This document shows, piece by piece, positions 45,788-59,052 of a stretch of 64,000 nt of DNA. The translations under genes were made by a program, and so were the position numbers. Within the stretch, counting starts at the first letter, position 1; every line of letters begins with the position of its first letter. This DNA comes from Mytilus edulis (Eukaryota > Mollusca > Bivalvia > Mytilida > Mytilidae), in the NCBI RefSeq assembly GCF_963676685.1, contig NC_092349.1, positions 40,253,426-40,317,425 of the forward strand, in the 5' to 3' direction. Below the pieces are notes generated by a model, which saw only the letters and a program-made list of their open reading frames with translations, did no database searches and was not told where the DNA came from.

Positions 45788-46648
45788 ATGGAACCTCTGA
45801 CGAAACTTTTTAAGAAATACGAACTTTTAAAGAAATACGAACGTTTTAGCTGGACCGATGAACAGCAACGTGTATTTCAGAATGTTAAATCACTCCTGCT
45901 GAATTCTCCTATGCTGGCTTTTCCAAAATTCAATTTATCATTTAGACTTGCTATAGACTCTTGTTGTAAGGGGATTGGTTACGTGCTATATCAGAAAATG
46001 AGCGAACTGATGAAGTTCGTGTTAACTTAGTAAATGGCAGAAATCATATGGCCCAACAAAGCTAGAATTACTTGGCATGGTTACCGCCGTTTAAGAATGT
46101 TCATCATACCTACGAACAAAGCCGTTTGTTATAGAATGCGACCACCAAGTGTTGAAACCGCTATTTAGCAACCAACTCGATGGATTGCTATTTTGCAGCA
46201 ATATAATTTTGAAATTCAATACAAACCTGCGAGGGAAATGCAAGTTCCGGATGCTTTGTCACGATGCACGCAAGAGGATAGTAACGCCTTTGAAAGTCCA
46301 GACGAGCAAGATCCGTACTTCCCATATGAACCGGATTATACAGGTCAAATAATTGTTCCAGGAGGTATACAATTGACCACTTTATTACACGACTCGGATA
46401 CTAGCGACAGTAAAAGTTTACAATTGAACAATATCTGTTTGCCTGCGCCAGTTCCGATGTATTCGATCGAAAAGAGTGTTCCACGCAAAAATGTAATGTT
46501 ACAGGCACACAATGAATATGATGTCGACACTGAAGACATTGATCAGCAGTGTATACATGTAGCAAAGAAACGTAAACCGCGACAATTAATACAAAGTTAC
46601 CCACGAAAGAAATATAACGTAGTAAAAAGAATCAGAACCTTTGAATAA
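45788..46648 (+). pseudogene. Gypsy RNase H and linker region
   Basis: It reads KMEPLTKLFKK, FSWTDEQQRVFQNVKSLLLN, LAFPKFNLSFRLAIDSCCKG (the RNase H start; the usual DAS is DSC), then, after frameshifts, LQQYNFEIQYKPAREMQVPD ALSR near 46195-46262. The last motif is the conserved RNase H end before the integrase linker. The remaining ~125 residues are hydrophilic with basic KKRKPRQ and give no domain. Confidence 0.82.
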
Positions 46649-47029
46649 ACTGACAGATTGTAAATCAAAGCACTCAAATATCGATTTCTGATCAGTTGAA
46701 CCAGTTCGACAAAGTTTATCAACAAATCACTCAGTTGACTAATTTACAACAATCGGACCAATTATTCGATCAAAGTACTGATAGTGCTACTTCTCACCGA
46801 CCGTGCAAGGGCTGTATAGCCAGTCAAGGTCGTTAAAAACTTCCATTTGTTGCTACTTCTCAAAATGAGGCAACATGTTTAAATGAAAGCACTGAAAGTT
46901 CTCATACTCAAGATCCAGACAGCACTGCAAGTGATGATATACAGGATTCGGACAAAATATTTGAACACAGCACTGACGTTAATGAAACGCAGGTTACTTA
47001 TACTAGTGAAAAATGACTAATTATGCCAA

Positions 47030-47575
47030 GAAATTTCACTAAAAACAATAATTCAACTACATCATGATTCGACGTTATGCGGACATTGCGGTATACAAAA
47101 TACTCTTGATTTAATCCAAGAACAGTACTATTATCCGAATTTGAGTGGAAAAGTAACTGATTATATTCGTTCATGTCATGAATGTCATAGCAAGAAAAAT
47201 ACCACACTAAAAACTAAAGCTGCAATTACTTCATTTCCTACGCCGGCGTGTGCACCTTTAAAGTTTGGGAAATGGACCTTCAATATGGACCCGTCCCCGT
47301 CTCTCGAAGTGGCAATTCTTATATTTTTACTGCAATTGACTTATTTAGTAAATACATGTTTGCAGAGCCGATACCCAACACTGATCCGTCAACAGTCGAA
47401 AATGCTCTTTTTAAATTAGTCACGCAATTTGGAGTTTGTCGAACTATTGTTAGTGATCAAGGATCGGAATTTATTGGTAAATGTTTCCGAGAAGTTTGTC
47501 GTTTAGTGGATATTATTCAGGAATATACCCCTAGCTTCGCTCATCATTGTTTGGGAGCATGTGAGTTAGTTTCGA
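47030..47575 (+). pseudogene. Gypsy integrase, truncated
   Basis: An HHCC zinc-binding segment (HHDSTLCGHCG ... CHECHSKK) at ~47060-47200 is followed by a frameshift and the catalytic core. The core gives MDLQYGPVPVSRSGNSYIFT, IDLFSKYMFAEPI, IVSDQGSEFIG and HHCLGACE, providing the D, D, E positions. The coding is cut at ~47575 by a GAGGCTC-family fragment, so the C-terminal part is missing. Confidence 0.85.
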
Positions 47576-48150
47576 AGGAGATTTTTGTAAAAATTTACTT
47601 TAAAGGGCAATAACTCTTTAATGGGTCAATTAACAATTTTGGTCATGTTAACTTATTAGTATATCTTAGTTTGCTGGATATTTTTGCTGTTTTTTCTCTC
47701 CATCTATAATAATTTTCAAGATAATTACCGAAATCTGCAAAATTTACTTAAAAGTACCAGTTCAGGGGCAGCAATCAAACATTGGGTTGTCTGATTCATC
47801 TGAAAAAATCAGATTAAATAGAACTAAACACACTTCTTAGTTATATTAATCTAAACATCTATATACTTTTTGGTGATGAGAGTAATTGAGTTTTTTGTAA
47901 AAAAAACTAGAGGCTCTGAAGAGCCTGTGTCGCTCACCTTGGTCTATGAGAATATTATATAATTAAACAAAGGAAGAACTTTTGAATGGATTCATGACAA
48001 AATTGTATTTTGGTGATGGTGATGTGTTTGTACATCTTACTTTACTGAACATTCTTGCTGCTTACAATTATCTCTATCTATAATGAACTTGGCCCAGTAG
48101 TTTCAGTGGAAAATGATAGTAAAAATTTACAAATTTTATGAAAATTTCCT
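47576..48150. repeat. GAGGCTC-family fragments
   Basis: 47576-47905 matches the AAGGGCAATAACTC...GGTCATGTTAACTTATT middle part of the family. A second start, CTAGAGGCTCTGAAGAGCCT, at 47908 opens a copy that fades by ~48150. Confidence 0.8.
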
Positions 48151-48407
48151 GAAATACCTTAACAACACGAAATCCTGAGGTGCAAAATTTAAGTAAGTTT
48201 AAATCCCGACATCCCGAAATTCGTAAAAAGAATTCCCGGATCCTGAAAGGGTCAATCCAGAAATTCCCCACTTAAAAACACCTGATCCCGTTGTCCCAAT
48301 AAAGGTTATATCCCCCTCAATGAAGAAGAAAGCAACAAACAATTTAAAAAGCTGAGGAAATCAACTAAAAACCTCTATGTAAAAAACGCTGCTGAATAAA
48401 TTATGTT

Positions 48408-48478
48408 TTAATACATTTGAACAAAAAATATTTGCATATTACATTAATACATTTGTACAAAAAATATTTGCATATTTG
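48408..48478. repeat. 36-bp tandem duplication
   Basis: AATACATTTGAACAAAAAAT plus ATTTGCATATTACATT is repeated once with a single G/T change. Confidence 0.85.
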
Positions 48479-49091
48479 ATGAATATTACAGTAAGTGAAC
48501 AAAATGGCAAACTATATTATTACAATTAAAGAACCTTTGTGAGCACTATAGAAAGTAACTGATTTAACTTATTACAGTAATGAACAGATGCAAATATACA
48601 GTACGCCCAGAGAGTATGTAATCGCGAACTCTAATCACCGATTTCCGTGTGTAGCGGATTGACACCGCGAATCACGGATTATACTCCCAATTTCCTCCAA
48701 AGATTCCCTCCCAACACCGCGTGGCTGTTAATTGGTTTATTGCCCATCGTATGAACTGAAAATTAATGACGCGTGACAACATCATCGGATTAGCCAGATT
48801 TATTACCTTTGTACATTTAATCGATCTTGATTGCACCTGTGTTCTTTAAAATACGGTATTTAAATGTCCTTTCATTGTCAGATAAAAGTGTGACATTTTT
48901 ATTTAAAATAAGATAATTATTTTTGTATGTATATGCCCATGTCATTGTCTTATGACAAGCAACGTACAACGTATAAAAATACGAATAAAACACTTATTTT
49001 GTATTTTCATTATAGTCCGATCCGGTCATAATTTTTGTTTTTTTCAACAAAGATGATTTTACCACAATCAGAACCTTTTATGACCTACTCA

Positions 49092-49263
49092 GTGAGCAAT
49101 ATTCGGTTCATTAATAGTTCAATATTATATAATTAATATCAACTGGCTTAAATCAAAATGATGTTTTTACGGTTATGAGTGAGCAATATTCGGTTCCTTA
49201 ATAGTTCAATATTATATAATAAATATCAACTGGCTTAAAACAGAATGATGTTTTTACGGTTAT
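49092..49263. repeat. 87-bp tandem duplication
   Basis: GTGAGCAATATTCGGTTC begins at 49092 and 49179, each unit ending in GATGTTTTTACGGTTAT. No gene is seen in the surrounding 48150-50400. Confidence 0.88.
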
Positions 49264-50429
49264 ATGTTCAATCTAAATTAAACCCAAGAGTTAATTTATC
49301 AGATCAACAAGTGAACTCTGCTTAAAACTTTCAATTTATTTTGAAATGTAAAATATTATGTTTCACTAGCTCGGTAGATTACCGACTTGAAATATTTGAA
49401 TTTAAAAAAGAAACTGTAAAGTGACAAATAGTTTTGTATGTATGCAATGTGGCAGCCCTATATTCATAAATACTGAGATACATTCGCCGCCTAGACACAA
49501 CACAATAATCACAACCTTATTTATTTATATGGAGAAAAAAATCATGTGTTTTTATCCGTAATGATCTGTTATTGATCTTTAATTATTTAAAATAAAATTG
49601 GATTAGCGCAATCCGTCCGTATTTAACTGCTTGTTAAAATCCTCGGCGAAATATAAAAAGAAGTATTTCAACAATTTATAAAATAGAATATTCAAATGAA
49701 ATTATATCGTATTTCAAGAAAGAAATATGTAAAAAAAAACAAATTGTGGATCGGATTTTTACGATATCGACAAATTTTCACAGAGGATCTCTACCAACGC
49801 CCATTAGGAACTGAACGACATGCATCCTGTTTTCATCTACCATTAATATATAGTGTTGACTATGGACGTATAAATATATAATGTCCGGTTTTATGTCCTC
49901 TGTTGACTGAGAAACGTAAAAATTAAAGACTGATGTTGGTTTATTCAGAAAAGGAATATAATTTAGAATCCGGTTAATCTATTGTAAAAGGACCTTCTAG
50001 AGCCTCAATCTTAACGCACACACATTTATGTCAATTTTTTACAAAGCAAGTTTAAACCTTGAATGAACTTTCCCACGGTTATCCAGAAAGGTCACCTGAG
50101 TTTACTGTTACATAATACTATTTCCCGCCAAATAAAAATCTCGTGGACAAAATTGATGTCACTATTTTTAGCATTCAATATTGTGAGCGAAGTCAAGTTC
50201 AAGTTCAACTACGCACTGTTGATCACTGAGATGCGTATTTTCTTCCCACGGCAATTAATTGCTTTAAAAATATTTAAAGATCACTCTTCTAAATACAACA
50301 CAAAAGTTTACATTCATTGTGCGTAAATGAATATTATGCAACGACGAGTTGATGCAGCTATAGAAGTAATCCTGTTGTAGCCGAAATGTATTATTTTATC
50401 CTAAAGTAGTGCTAACAAACCGTGAAGAG

Positions 50430-51030
50430 AAAATGCCGTAGACTTAATAAGCATAAGGAATGGTGAATAGTATTTTCTTTTTTTCTTGCATATTGCATAT
50501 ACAAGTTTTAAAACGTTATTTTCTTTCTTTCTCACATTTTATACCTTCAGCGTTAATTTCCGTTTATTTTTACGCAATTATGTCTCTTTTCATAACTTAA
50601 GTTATATAAATTACCGATAAAATAAATCGAGATCATAATCAAGTATAGATTTTTTTTATAAAACTTTAATGCAATTGTAAGCATTAATAACAACCTTTTG
50701 CTTTTTAAAACTTTTATTTTGTAATCGTAAAATGGAAATTGCGTAGACTTATTAGCATAACAGATAGTTAATAATACTTTCATTTTTACTTGTATAAACA
50801 ATTTTGAGACCTGTAATTCTTCTTAACACTGCCTTAATTTATTCAGCGTTAGTCTCTGTTTATTGTTACACAATTATACTTCTTTTAGTAAATTAAATAT
50901 TTATTAACTGATAAAAAACGGAAGTCAAAATCAAATATAGTTTGTTTTTAAAACTTGATTTAAATGTACAGAGTCAGTGCAATTAAAAGAATTAACAACA
51001 ACGTTTTGATTTTTATTTAATCTTTCAATG
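50430..51030. repeat. Diverged ~300-bp tandem pair
   Basis: The series CGTAGACTTA(A/T)TAGCATAA, TTCAGCGTTA, and CGTTTTGATTTTTAT-like ends occurs in the same order in two adjacent halves, joined near 50732. They are strongly diverged and noncoding. Confidence 0.65.
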
Positions 51031-52077
51031 TTTCAAGCAATCAGATATAAACTGATAATCAATAGACAGGAAATGCAATTGTTTAATTACATAAGAAATC
51101 TCGCATACCTTGACTGTCGCTTGCCGGCATAGATCAGAAGGATTAGGGCAATTAATTACCTGGTGTGACACCGCGTCACTCCAGACTGGGAGAGATGTCG
51201 CTAATACAATAAACAAAAGGTAACGGATTTACACCAAAGTCGGAGGGAATACTCCCAAATTTCTCCGAGAATTTAGGGAGTGATGTCGGAGTTTCCTGGT
51301 GTAACACCAGGAAAAAACTCGGTGTATGGAGTATGGGATGGCTTTCGCGAAAACTGTACTGTAGCATGCATTTTCAGGATGAGAACAAATCAACAAAACA
51401 TACAATAGGTAATAATCAGATAGATGAATGGACACATATAATTGGATATCAATGGCGCCTATTACAATGGGCAGATTTAAAAATGATTTTCCATTGTTAC
51501 ACCTTCTGACTAGCATCTCACAGCCTCTGTGTTCAATTTTTGTTTTCTCCTTTAAGTGGATTTCTGTCCTCATTATTTTGAGCAATCAATTCAAGGTATA
51601 CTCAAAATCATAGCTTCCAACATCAGCCTTTAGAAGTTGATCAAATCATCAAAAAACAAACAAATCCCTGTAAATGCTAGTTATTCTCTCTTCAATATTC
51701 TATTCTTAATATTAATAGAATTATTCATCAAGAACAGATTTTCAAAGTTCCAGCTCAGATAGTGTGACGATGTCTTGTGTTAAAGAAAATAAAAATATGT
51801 ATACAGTAATCAAAAGTGCAACATAAGTAATCCTTTTCAGAGACAAATGTCTGCGTATGTAGCATTTAGATCTTCTACTGTCTGATATATAAAGCTTTAT
51901 AAGAATGCATGGCTAAGGGTCTTCAATTTGTCAACTTGAAACTAACTAGCTGCCAAAATAACTCATTTTCAAAATAAACTGTTATCTCAGAGATATGACT
52001 CGCTTTTTAGTAATTTCGATAATGCAAATGTTGAAATTAAAATATCAATACTTTAACATGTAAGTTTTGCAAATATT
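51031..52077. other. Noncoding stretch
   Basis: No gene is seen. A 17-bp palindrome CCTGGTGTAACACCAGG lies at 51295-51311. CACCGCG words here and at 48670-48720 hint at a shared old repeat. Confidence 0.4.
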
Positions 52078-52640
52078 CAAAGTCAATGAACCATGACTGA
52101 AGGTATATGGCTAAATAATTTCCATGGAAATAAGATGTGCCCATGCTTATCTACAACTGCATACCCAATACCATTGACTTATCATAAGAAGTTCCCTTTA
52201 AACAAACATAAACACAAACTATAATACAAGTAAACCAAGCAAAATTTCAAAGTCAATAAACCATAACTGAGGGTGCGGGGTCATATAATCTCCTTGGTAC
52301 TGAGATGTGCCAATGCTAATCCAACTGCACACCAAATATCATTGACCTACCACTAGTGGTTCCCTATAACATGTATAATTGATCTAATCACAAACTAATA
52401 CATAACATGAAAACTAAGCAAAAGTTTCAAAGTCAATAGACTACCATATGACTTAGGGGGGTGGGCCAAATAATCTCCATAGAAATGAGATATGCCAAAT
52501 TGCCAATGCTTATACAACTGCATACCAATTATCATTAACTTACCACTAATAGTTCCCCATAAACTGACCTAATCAGAAATTAATACATGAAAACTAAGCA
52601 ATTTCAAAGTTAATAGACCATGACTGATATCAAATATCAC
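52078..52640. repeat. ~175-bp tandem repeat
   Basis: TTCAAAGTCAAT-type words begin at 52078, 52247, 52427 and 52604. Each unit contains ATAATCTCCAT-like and GCCAATGCTTAT-like words and ends in AAAACTAAGCAA. Divergence is clear. Confidence 0.8.
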
Positions 52641-52664
52641 ATAAACGTATTAAGATCTAAGAAA

Positions 52665-54235
52665 ATGAGGTCAAGGTCAGATAAACCAAACGAAAAATAC
52701 ATTTACATCTTACAATCATTTAATACAACAAATGTAGTTGATTTATTGCTTATAATTTCTAAGATACAGACATTACCAAAAAACTCAACAGTTACCAATG
52801 AACCATGAAAATTAGTCAGATGAACCATGCAAGACAGACAAGACAGGTTCACCTTACAATCAATCTGCTTATTAAATATAGTTGACCTATTGCTTATAAC
52901 ATCTAAAAAACAAACTTAACCCTGAAAACTGAACATTGACCAATAAACATAACTAGAGGCTCTAAAGAGCCTGTGTCGCTCACCTTGGTCTATGTGAATT
53001 TATGACAAAATTGTGTTTTGGTGATGGTGATGTGTTTGTACATCTTACTTTACTAAATAGTCTTGCTGCTTACAATTATCGCTATCTATAATGAACTTGG
53101 CCCAGTAGTTTCAGTGGAAAATGATAATAAAAATTTACAAATTTTATGAAAATTGTTAAAAATTTACTATAAAGGACAATAACTCCTTAGGGGGTCAATT
53201 GACCATTTCGGTCATGTTGACTTATTTGTAAATCTTACTTTGCTGAACATTATTGCTGTTTACAGTTTATCTCTATCTATAATAATATTCAAGATAATAA
53301 CCAAAAAACAGCAAAATTTCCTTAAAATTACCAATTCAGGGGCAGCAACCCAACACCAGGTTGTCCAATTCATCTGAAAATGTTAGAGCAGATAGATCTT
53401 GATCTGATAAACAATTTTACCCCAGTCATATTTGCTCTAAATGCTTTGGTTTTTTTAGTTATAAGCCAAAAACTGCATTTTACCCCTATGTTCTATTTTT
53501 AGCCCTGGCGGCCATCTTGGTTGGTTGGCCGGGTCACTGGACACATTTTTTAAACTAGAAACCCCAATGATGATTGTGGCCAAGTTTGGTTAAATTTGGC
53601 CCAGTAGTTTCAGAGGAGAAGATTTTTGTAAAAGTTAACAACGACGACGGACGCAAAGTGATGGGAAAACCACACTTGGCCCTTCGGGTCAGGTGAGCTA
53701 AAAATGAGGTCAAGGTCGAATAAAACCCGCAAGACTGTCATGTACACCATTAAATATTTCCATAAACACCAAATATAGTTGACCTATTGCATATAATATT
53801 AGAAAACAAGAATGTGTCCAAAGTGCATGGATGCCCCACTCGCACTATCATTTTCCATGTTTAATGGACTGTGAAAATGCCTTAATGTGTAAAAACTCTA
53901 ATTTGGCATTAAAATTAGAAATATCATGCCATAGGGAACATGTGTACTAAGTTTCAAGTTGATTGTACTTTAACTTCATCAAAAACTGCCTTGACCAAAA
54001 ACTTTAACCTGAAGCAGGACAGACGGACAAACGAACGGACGCACAGACCAGAAAACATAATGCCCCTCTACTATCGTAGGTGTGGCATAAAAAGACCAAA
54101 CTTAAAAACTTAACTTTGACCATTGAACCATGAAATGAGGTCAAGGTCAGATGATACCTTCCAGACAGACATATACACCTTACAATCATTGCATACACTA
54201 AATATAGTTGACATATTTCTTATAGTACTTGTAAA
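52665..54235. repeat. GAGGTCAAGGTC module array, interrupted
   Basis: Modules with GAGGTCAAGGTCAGAT, ACCTTACAATCA and AATATAGTTGACCTATT occur at 52665-52950, 53700-53805 and 54070-54235. A GAGGCTC-family element (52953-53699) and the repeat at 53805-54070 are inserted between them. Confidence 0.78.
52953..53699 (+). repeat. GAGGCTC/GGTGAGCT family element, complete short copy
   Basis: It runs from CTAGAGGCTCTAAAGAGCCT to CCCTTCGGGTCAGGTGAGCT (747 bp). It includes TTGGCCCAGTAGTTTCAG twice and GCCATCTTGGTTGGTTGGCC. It sits inside the module array, whose modules continue on both sides, so the insertion is younger than the array. Confidence 0.82.
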
Positions 54236-56000
54236 CTAGAGGCTCTAAAGAGCCTGTGTCGCTCACCTTGGTCTATGTGAATATTAAAGGAAGCAGATGG
54301 ATTCATGACAAAATTGTGTTTTGGTGATGGTGATGTGTTTGTAAATCTTACTTTACTGAACATTCTTGCTGCTTAAAATTATCTATAATGAACTTGGCCC
54401 ATTAGTTTCAGTGGAAAATGTTAGTAAAAATTTACAAATTTTTTGAAAATTGTTAAAAATTGACTATAAAGAACAATAACTCCTAAGGGGGTCAATTGAC
54501 CATTTCGGTCATGTTGACTTATTTGTCAATCTTACTTTGCTGAACATTATTGCTGTTTATAGTTTATCTCTATCTATAATAATATTCAAGATAATAACCA
54601 AAAAAAGGGCAAAATTTCCTTAAAACTAACAATTCAGGGCCAGCAACCCAACACAGGTTGTCCGATTCATCTGAAAACTTCAGGGCAGATAGATCTTGAA
54701 CTGATAAACAATTTTACCCCATGTCAGATTTGCTCTAAATGCTTTGGGTTTTGAGTTATAAGCCAAAAACTGCATTTTACCCCATGTTCTATTTTTAGCC
54801 ATGGCGGCCATCTTGGTTTGATGGCCGGGTCACCGGACACATTTTTTCAACTACTAACCCAAAAGATGATTGTGGCCAAGTTTGGATTCATTTGGCCCAG
54901 TAGTTTCAGAGGAGAAGATTTTTGTAAAATATAACTAAGATTTACGAAAAATGGTTAAAAATTGAATATAAAGGGCAATAACTCCTAAAGGGGTCAACTG
55001 ACCATTTCAGTCATGTTGACTTATTTGTAAATCTTACTTTGCTGAACATTTTTGCTGTACTGTTTATCTCTATCTATAATAATATTCAAGATAATAACCA
55101 AAAACAGCAAAATTTCCTTAAAATTACTAATTCAGGGTCAGCAACCGAACAACGGGTTGTCCGATTCCTCTGAAAATTTCAGGGCAGATAGATCTTGAAC
55201 TGATAAACAATTTTACCCATGTGAGATTTGCTCTAAATGCTTTTGGTTTTTAGTTATAAGTCAAAAACTGCATTTTACCCCATGTTCTAATTTTAGCCAC
55301 GGCGGCCATCTTGGTTTGATGGCCGGGTCACCAGACACATTTTTCAAACTACTAACCCAAAAGATGATTGTGGCCAAGTTTGGATTAATTTGGCCCAGTA
55401 GTTTCAGAGGAGAAGATTTTTGTAAAATATTACTAAGATTTACGAAAAATGGTTAAAAATTGACTAAAGGGCAATAACTCCTAAAGGGGTCAACTGACCA
55501 TTTCAGTCATGTTGACTTATTTGTAAATCTTACTTTGCTGAACATTATTGCTGTTTACTGTTTATCTCTATCTATAATAATATTCAAGATAATAACCAAA
55601 AACAGCAAAATTTCCTTAAAATTACTAATTCAGGGGCAGCAACCCAACAACGGGTTATCCGATTCATCTGAAAATTTCAGGGCAGATAGATCTTCACCTG
55701 TTTAACAATTGTAACCCATGTCAGATTTGCTCTAAATGCTTTGGTTTTTGAGGTATAAGCCAAAAACTGCATTTTACCCCTATGTTCTATTTTTAGCCAT
55801 GGCGGCCATCTTGGATGGTTGGCCGGGTCACCGGACACATTTTTTAAACTAGATACCCCAATGATGATTGTGGCCAAGTTTGGTTAAATTTGGCCCAGTA
55901 GTTTCAGAGGAGAAGATTTTTGTAAAAGTTAACGACGACGACGGACGACGGACGCCAAGTGATGAGAAAAGCTCACTTGGCCTTTTAGGCCAGGTGAGCT
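54236..56000 (+). repeat. GAGGCTC/GGTGAGCT family element, triplicated copy
   Basis: Same ends as the 747-bp copy, but the internal block (GGGCAATAACTCCT ... GCGGCCATCTTGG ... AGAGGAGAAGATTTTTGTAA) occurs three times, starting near 54471, 54972 and 55468 (~500-bp period). Total 1765 bp. Confidence 0.85.
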
Positions 56001-56019
56001 AAAAACAAACCAATACACA

Positions 56020-57103
56020 ACAAGAGTGCACACACTGAAATGTCTCGCCTTCTTTACTAATCATTGATTTTATGTTGATAGTCCTAAGTATAAAGCTTGA
56101 TTACAATTGTCACATAAACTTAACATTAACCAAGATAGCTAAACAAAGACCAATGAACCATGAAAAGTAGGTCAAGGTCAGATGAACCATGCCAGGCAGA
56201 CATGTACAGCTAACAAAGCTTCCATACAACAAATATAGTTGACCTATTACTTCAAGTTTAAGAAAAATAGACCAAAACACAAAAACTTAACACTGTGCAA
56301 TGAACCGTGCAATTGAGGTCATGGTCAAATAAAACCTGCGGGACTGACATATAGACCATAATATATTTCCATACACCAAATATAGTTGACCTTTGGCATA
56401 TAATATTAGATAAAAAGACCAAAACTTAAAAACTTAACTTTGACCACTGAACCATGAAAATGAGGTCAAGGTCAGATGACATCTGCCCGCTAGACATGTA
56501 CACCTTACAACCATTCCATACAACAAATATAGTAGACCTATTGCATAAAGTATGAGAAAAACAGACCAAAACACAAAAACTTAACTATAACCACTGCACC
56601 ATGAAAATGAGGTCAAGGTCAGATGACACCTGCCAGTTGGACATGTACACCTTCCAGTCCTTCCATACACCAAATATACTAGCCCTATTACTTATAGTAT
56701 CTGAGATATGGACTTGACCACCAAAACTTAACCTTGTTCACTGATCCATGAAATGAGGTTGAGGTCAAGTGAAAACTGTCTGACGGGCATGAGGACCTTG
56801 CAAGGTACGCACATACCAAATATAGCTATCCTATTACTTATAATAAGAGAGAATTCAACATAACAAAAATTTTAAACTTTTTTTTCAAGTGGTCACTGAA
56901 CCATGAAAATGAGGTCAAGGACATTGGACATGTGACTGATGGAAACTTCGTAACATGAGGCATCTATATACAAAGTATGAAGCTTCCAGGTCTTTCACCT
57001 TCTAAAATATAAACCTTTTAAGAAGTTAGCTAACGCCGCCGCCGCCAGATCACTATCCCTATGTCGAGCTTTCTGCAACAAAAGTTGCAGGCTCGACAAA
57101 AAC
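56020..57103 (+). repeat. GAGGTCAAGGTC modular repeat, copy 2
   Basis: Same start (ACAAGAGTGCACACACTGAA) and same terminal hairpin as copy 1, with no TTAA element at the matching position. Modules appear in the same order, including GGTCCTTGCAA-like and CCGCCGCC words before the hairpin. Confidence 0.82.
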
Positions 57104-57587
57104 TTGACTCAAGGTCAGATGTTACCTGCCAGATAGACATGTACAGCTTACAATCATTCCATACACCAAATATAGTACACCTATTACTTATAGTATCTAA
57201 TGTATGGGCTTGACCACGAAAACTTAACCTTGTTCACTAATCCATGAAATAAGGTCCAGCTCAAATGAAAACTGTCAGATAGGCATGAGAACCTTTCAAG
57301 CTACACACATACTAAATAAAGTTTCTTATTAATCATGATGAGAAATAAACTAATAAGTAGTCACTGAACCATGAAAATGAGGTCAAGGACAATGGACATA
57401 TGACAGACTGGAACATTGTAACATTAGGCATCAATATTCAAAGTATGAAACATCCAGGTCTTCCACCTTCTAAAATATAAAACTTTTAAGAAGTAAGCTA
57501 TCACAGCTATCATTGCCCGTTGCCGCCGGATCACTATCCCTATGTTGAGCTTTTTGCAACATAAGTCGCAGGCTCCACAAAAACTAA
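57104..57587 (+). repeat. GAGGTCAAGGTC modular repeat, partial third copy
   Basis: It begins mid-module directly after copy 2 and ends with a decayed version of the same hairpin (GTTGAGCTTTTTGCAACATA). Confidence 0.75.
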
Positions 57588-58806
57588 ATCCGTGTATTAT
57601 TGTCAAGCATCGTACTCTCCGTTTAGATTATTGGAATAAAATAAGATGCATATGTATAGTATAACTTAATTAAAAATTCAATTTATCATTATTTTAGAAC
57701 TTTTGGGTGCACAATTGTATTGATATATCAAAATTGTATGTGTCACAAATCAGCCGATTCGAAACCTCAAGAGACAAAATGCATAGCCTGAGGTTTGCTG
57801 ATTGGATTTGGATTCTGATTAAATTAACACATGCGTTCAAAAAAATCTACTTTGAAAACATCTTGCTATAAATACATTATATGTAAGATTGAAGATAAGC
57901 AAGATAAAATCTAAAAATTAACTTAAATAAAATGAAATGATATTAAAACCTTATAAAATGAGAAAATACAACACTACAGAAAATGATGCTGATGCCTTTA
58001 TACAAACTAAATAAATAGCTTTGCTGAGTGCAGCTGGATACGACCGCAGGGGTCAAACCCTGAACAATTGGGGAAAATGGACACAATATTTGTGCTTGAT
58101 ACAGGTCTGAATTTGGATTGTAATTAAACATTTGACACATAATAGGTTTCTGACACAGAATGCCTGTAGTCAAAGAACTTAGAATTGAATATATGATATA
58201 CTCTTGTGCAATACACCATGCTGTTGAGAATAAAAAAAAATTGAAGAAATTTTCTTTTAAATTTTAGAAATATTGAGAAAATTCTCCTCCCCCCCAATTT
58301 CTTTTTTACCACCATCCCCCTAAAAAATTCCCCCTCCCCCTTTTCCAAAAAAAATAAATCTTTCAGACATGATATGGTTATAATCTTAACTCAAATTTCC
58401 AATGGAGTTTGCAACCATAATTACCCGTTTAATAATTTAAAAGTAGTGTGAGGGAGTTAATCCAAACTGAACATTTTACTTTTAAAAGTAATTTTCCATT
58501 AACCAGGACACCCTTGTTTTTCACCCTTTTATGCCTCTTATTTCTAAACGGTTTGAGCCATAACCCCCCCTCCCCCAAAGCCAATCCTAACCATTCTGGT
58601 ATGGAACCTTGTGGTATAATTTCAGAGATATCCATACACCGTTCCACAAGTTATTGTCTGGATATTAGAAAAATGCTTATTTGGTCCCCATTTTGGTCCC
58701 CTATTCAGAATAAGCCATTCCTTAACTGTTAGGACCACAACCCCCAAAATCAATCCAAAAATGATGGAGGTCATACAAAGTCCTGGCAATAGGTTGAACT
58801 GAACTT
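57588..58806. other. Noncoding region downstream of the DNA2 exon
   Basis: No further DNA2 exon is convincing. 58440-58800 resembles an oyster/mussel repeat in antisense (TATTTGGTCCCCATTTTGGT; CCACAACCCCCAAAATCAAT). A C-rich run lies at 58279-58345. The 3' UTR of DNA2 may be here. Confidence 0.4.
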
Positions 58807-59052
58807 TTAGACAATTTTTAACTCCAAATGTATTTTACAATATAGCAAACACACGGTTACCCTTTCAACACTTAAGAACCTCATCCATAATTTATAAAAG
58901 GATATGAGATCATTTTTCTTCATCAGGTCTAGTATGACTGCCAAAGGTTGATAAGTCTGTAATGTCACATAGTCACCAACCATAATCAACTTCTTCTTTG
59001 CCCTGGAAACTGCCACATTCAATCTTCTTACATCTTTTAATAAGTCTCCTGA
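58807..59052 (-). CDS. DNA2: DNA2-type helicase/nuclease, 3'-most visible exon
   Basis: This exon encodes helicase motif VI of an SF1 (UPF1/DNA2-like) helicase: SGDLLKDVRRLNVAVSRAKKK then LIMVGDY, and continues to a stop at 58807. It starts after a good acceptor (TTTATGTTTACAG, ending at 59053). The phase matches the upstream exon, which ends in ENFK. DNA2 processes Okazaki flaps and resected ends in nucleus and mitochondria. The last ~25 residues (RFLSVERVTVC...) do not look conserved. A donor-like GTAACC near 58857 could instead lead to another exon, so the 3' boundary is provisional. Confidence 0.78.
   Translation of the reverse strand, partial: SGDLLKDVRRLNVAVSRAKKKLIMVGDYVTLQTYQPLAVILDLMKKNDLISFYKLWMRFLSVERVTVCLLYCKIHLELKIV

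Larger units (their letters stand above)
43700..47575 (+). mobile_element. Decayed Ty3/gypsy retrotransposon (pol)
   Basis: Segments of a gypsy polyprotein follow in the expected order: protease-RT linker (43750-44450), RT (44460-45740), RNase H (45790-46350), linker (46350-47000) and integrase (47030-47575). No LTR, gag or primer-binding site is seen. The left end meets the inverted arm and the right end is cut by another repeat. Many stops and frameshifts make it inactive. Confidence 0.88.

Noticed and set aside
43700..47575. Intact, mobile gypsy element
   Set aside because: There are no LTRs or gag, and stops, frameshifts, an insertion in the RT and a truncated integrase are present.
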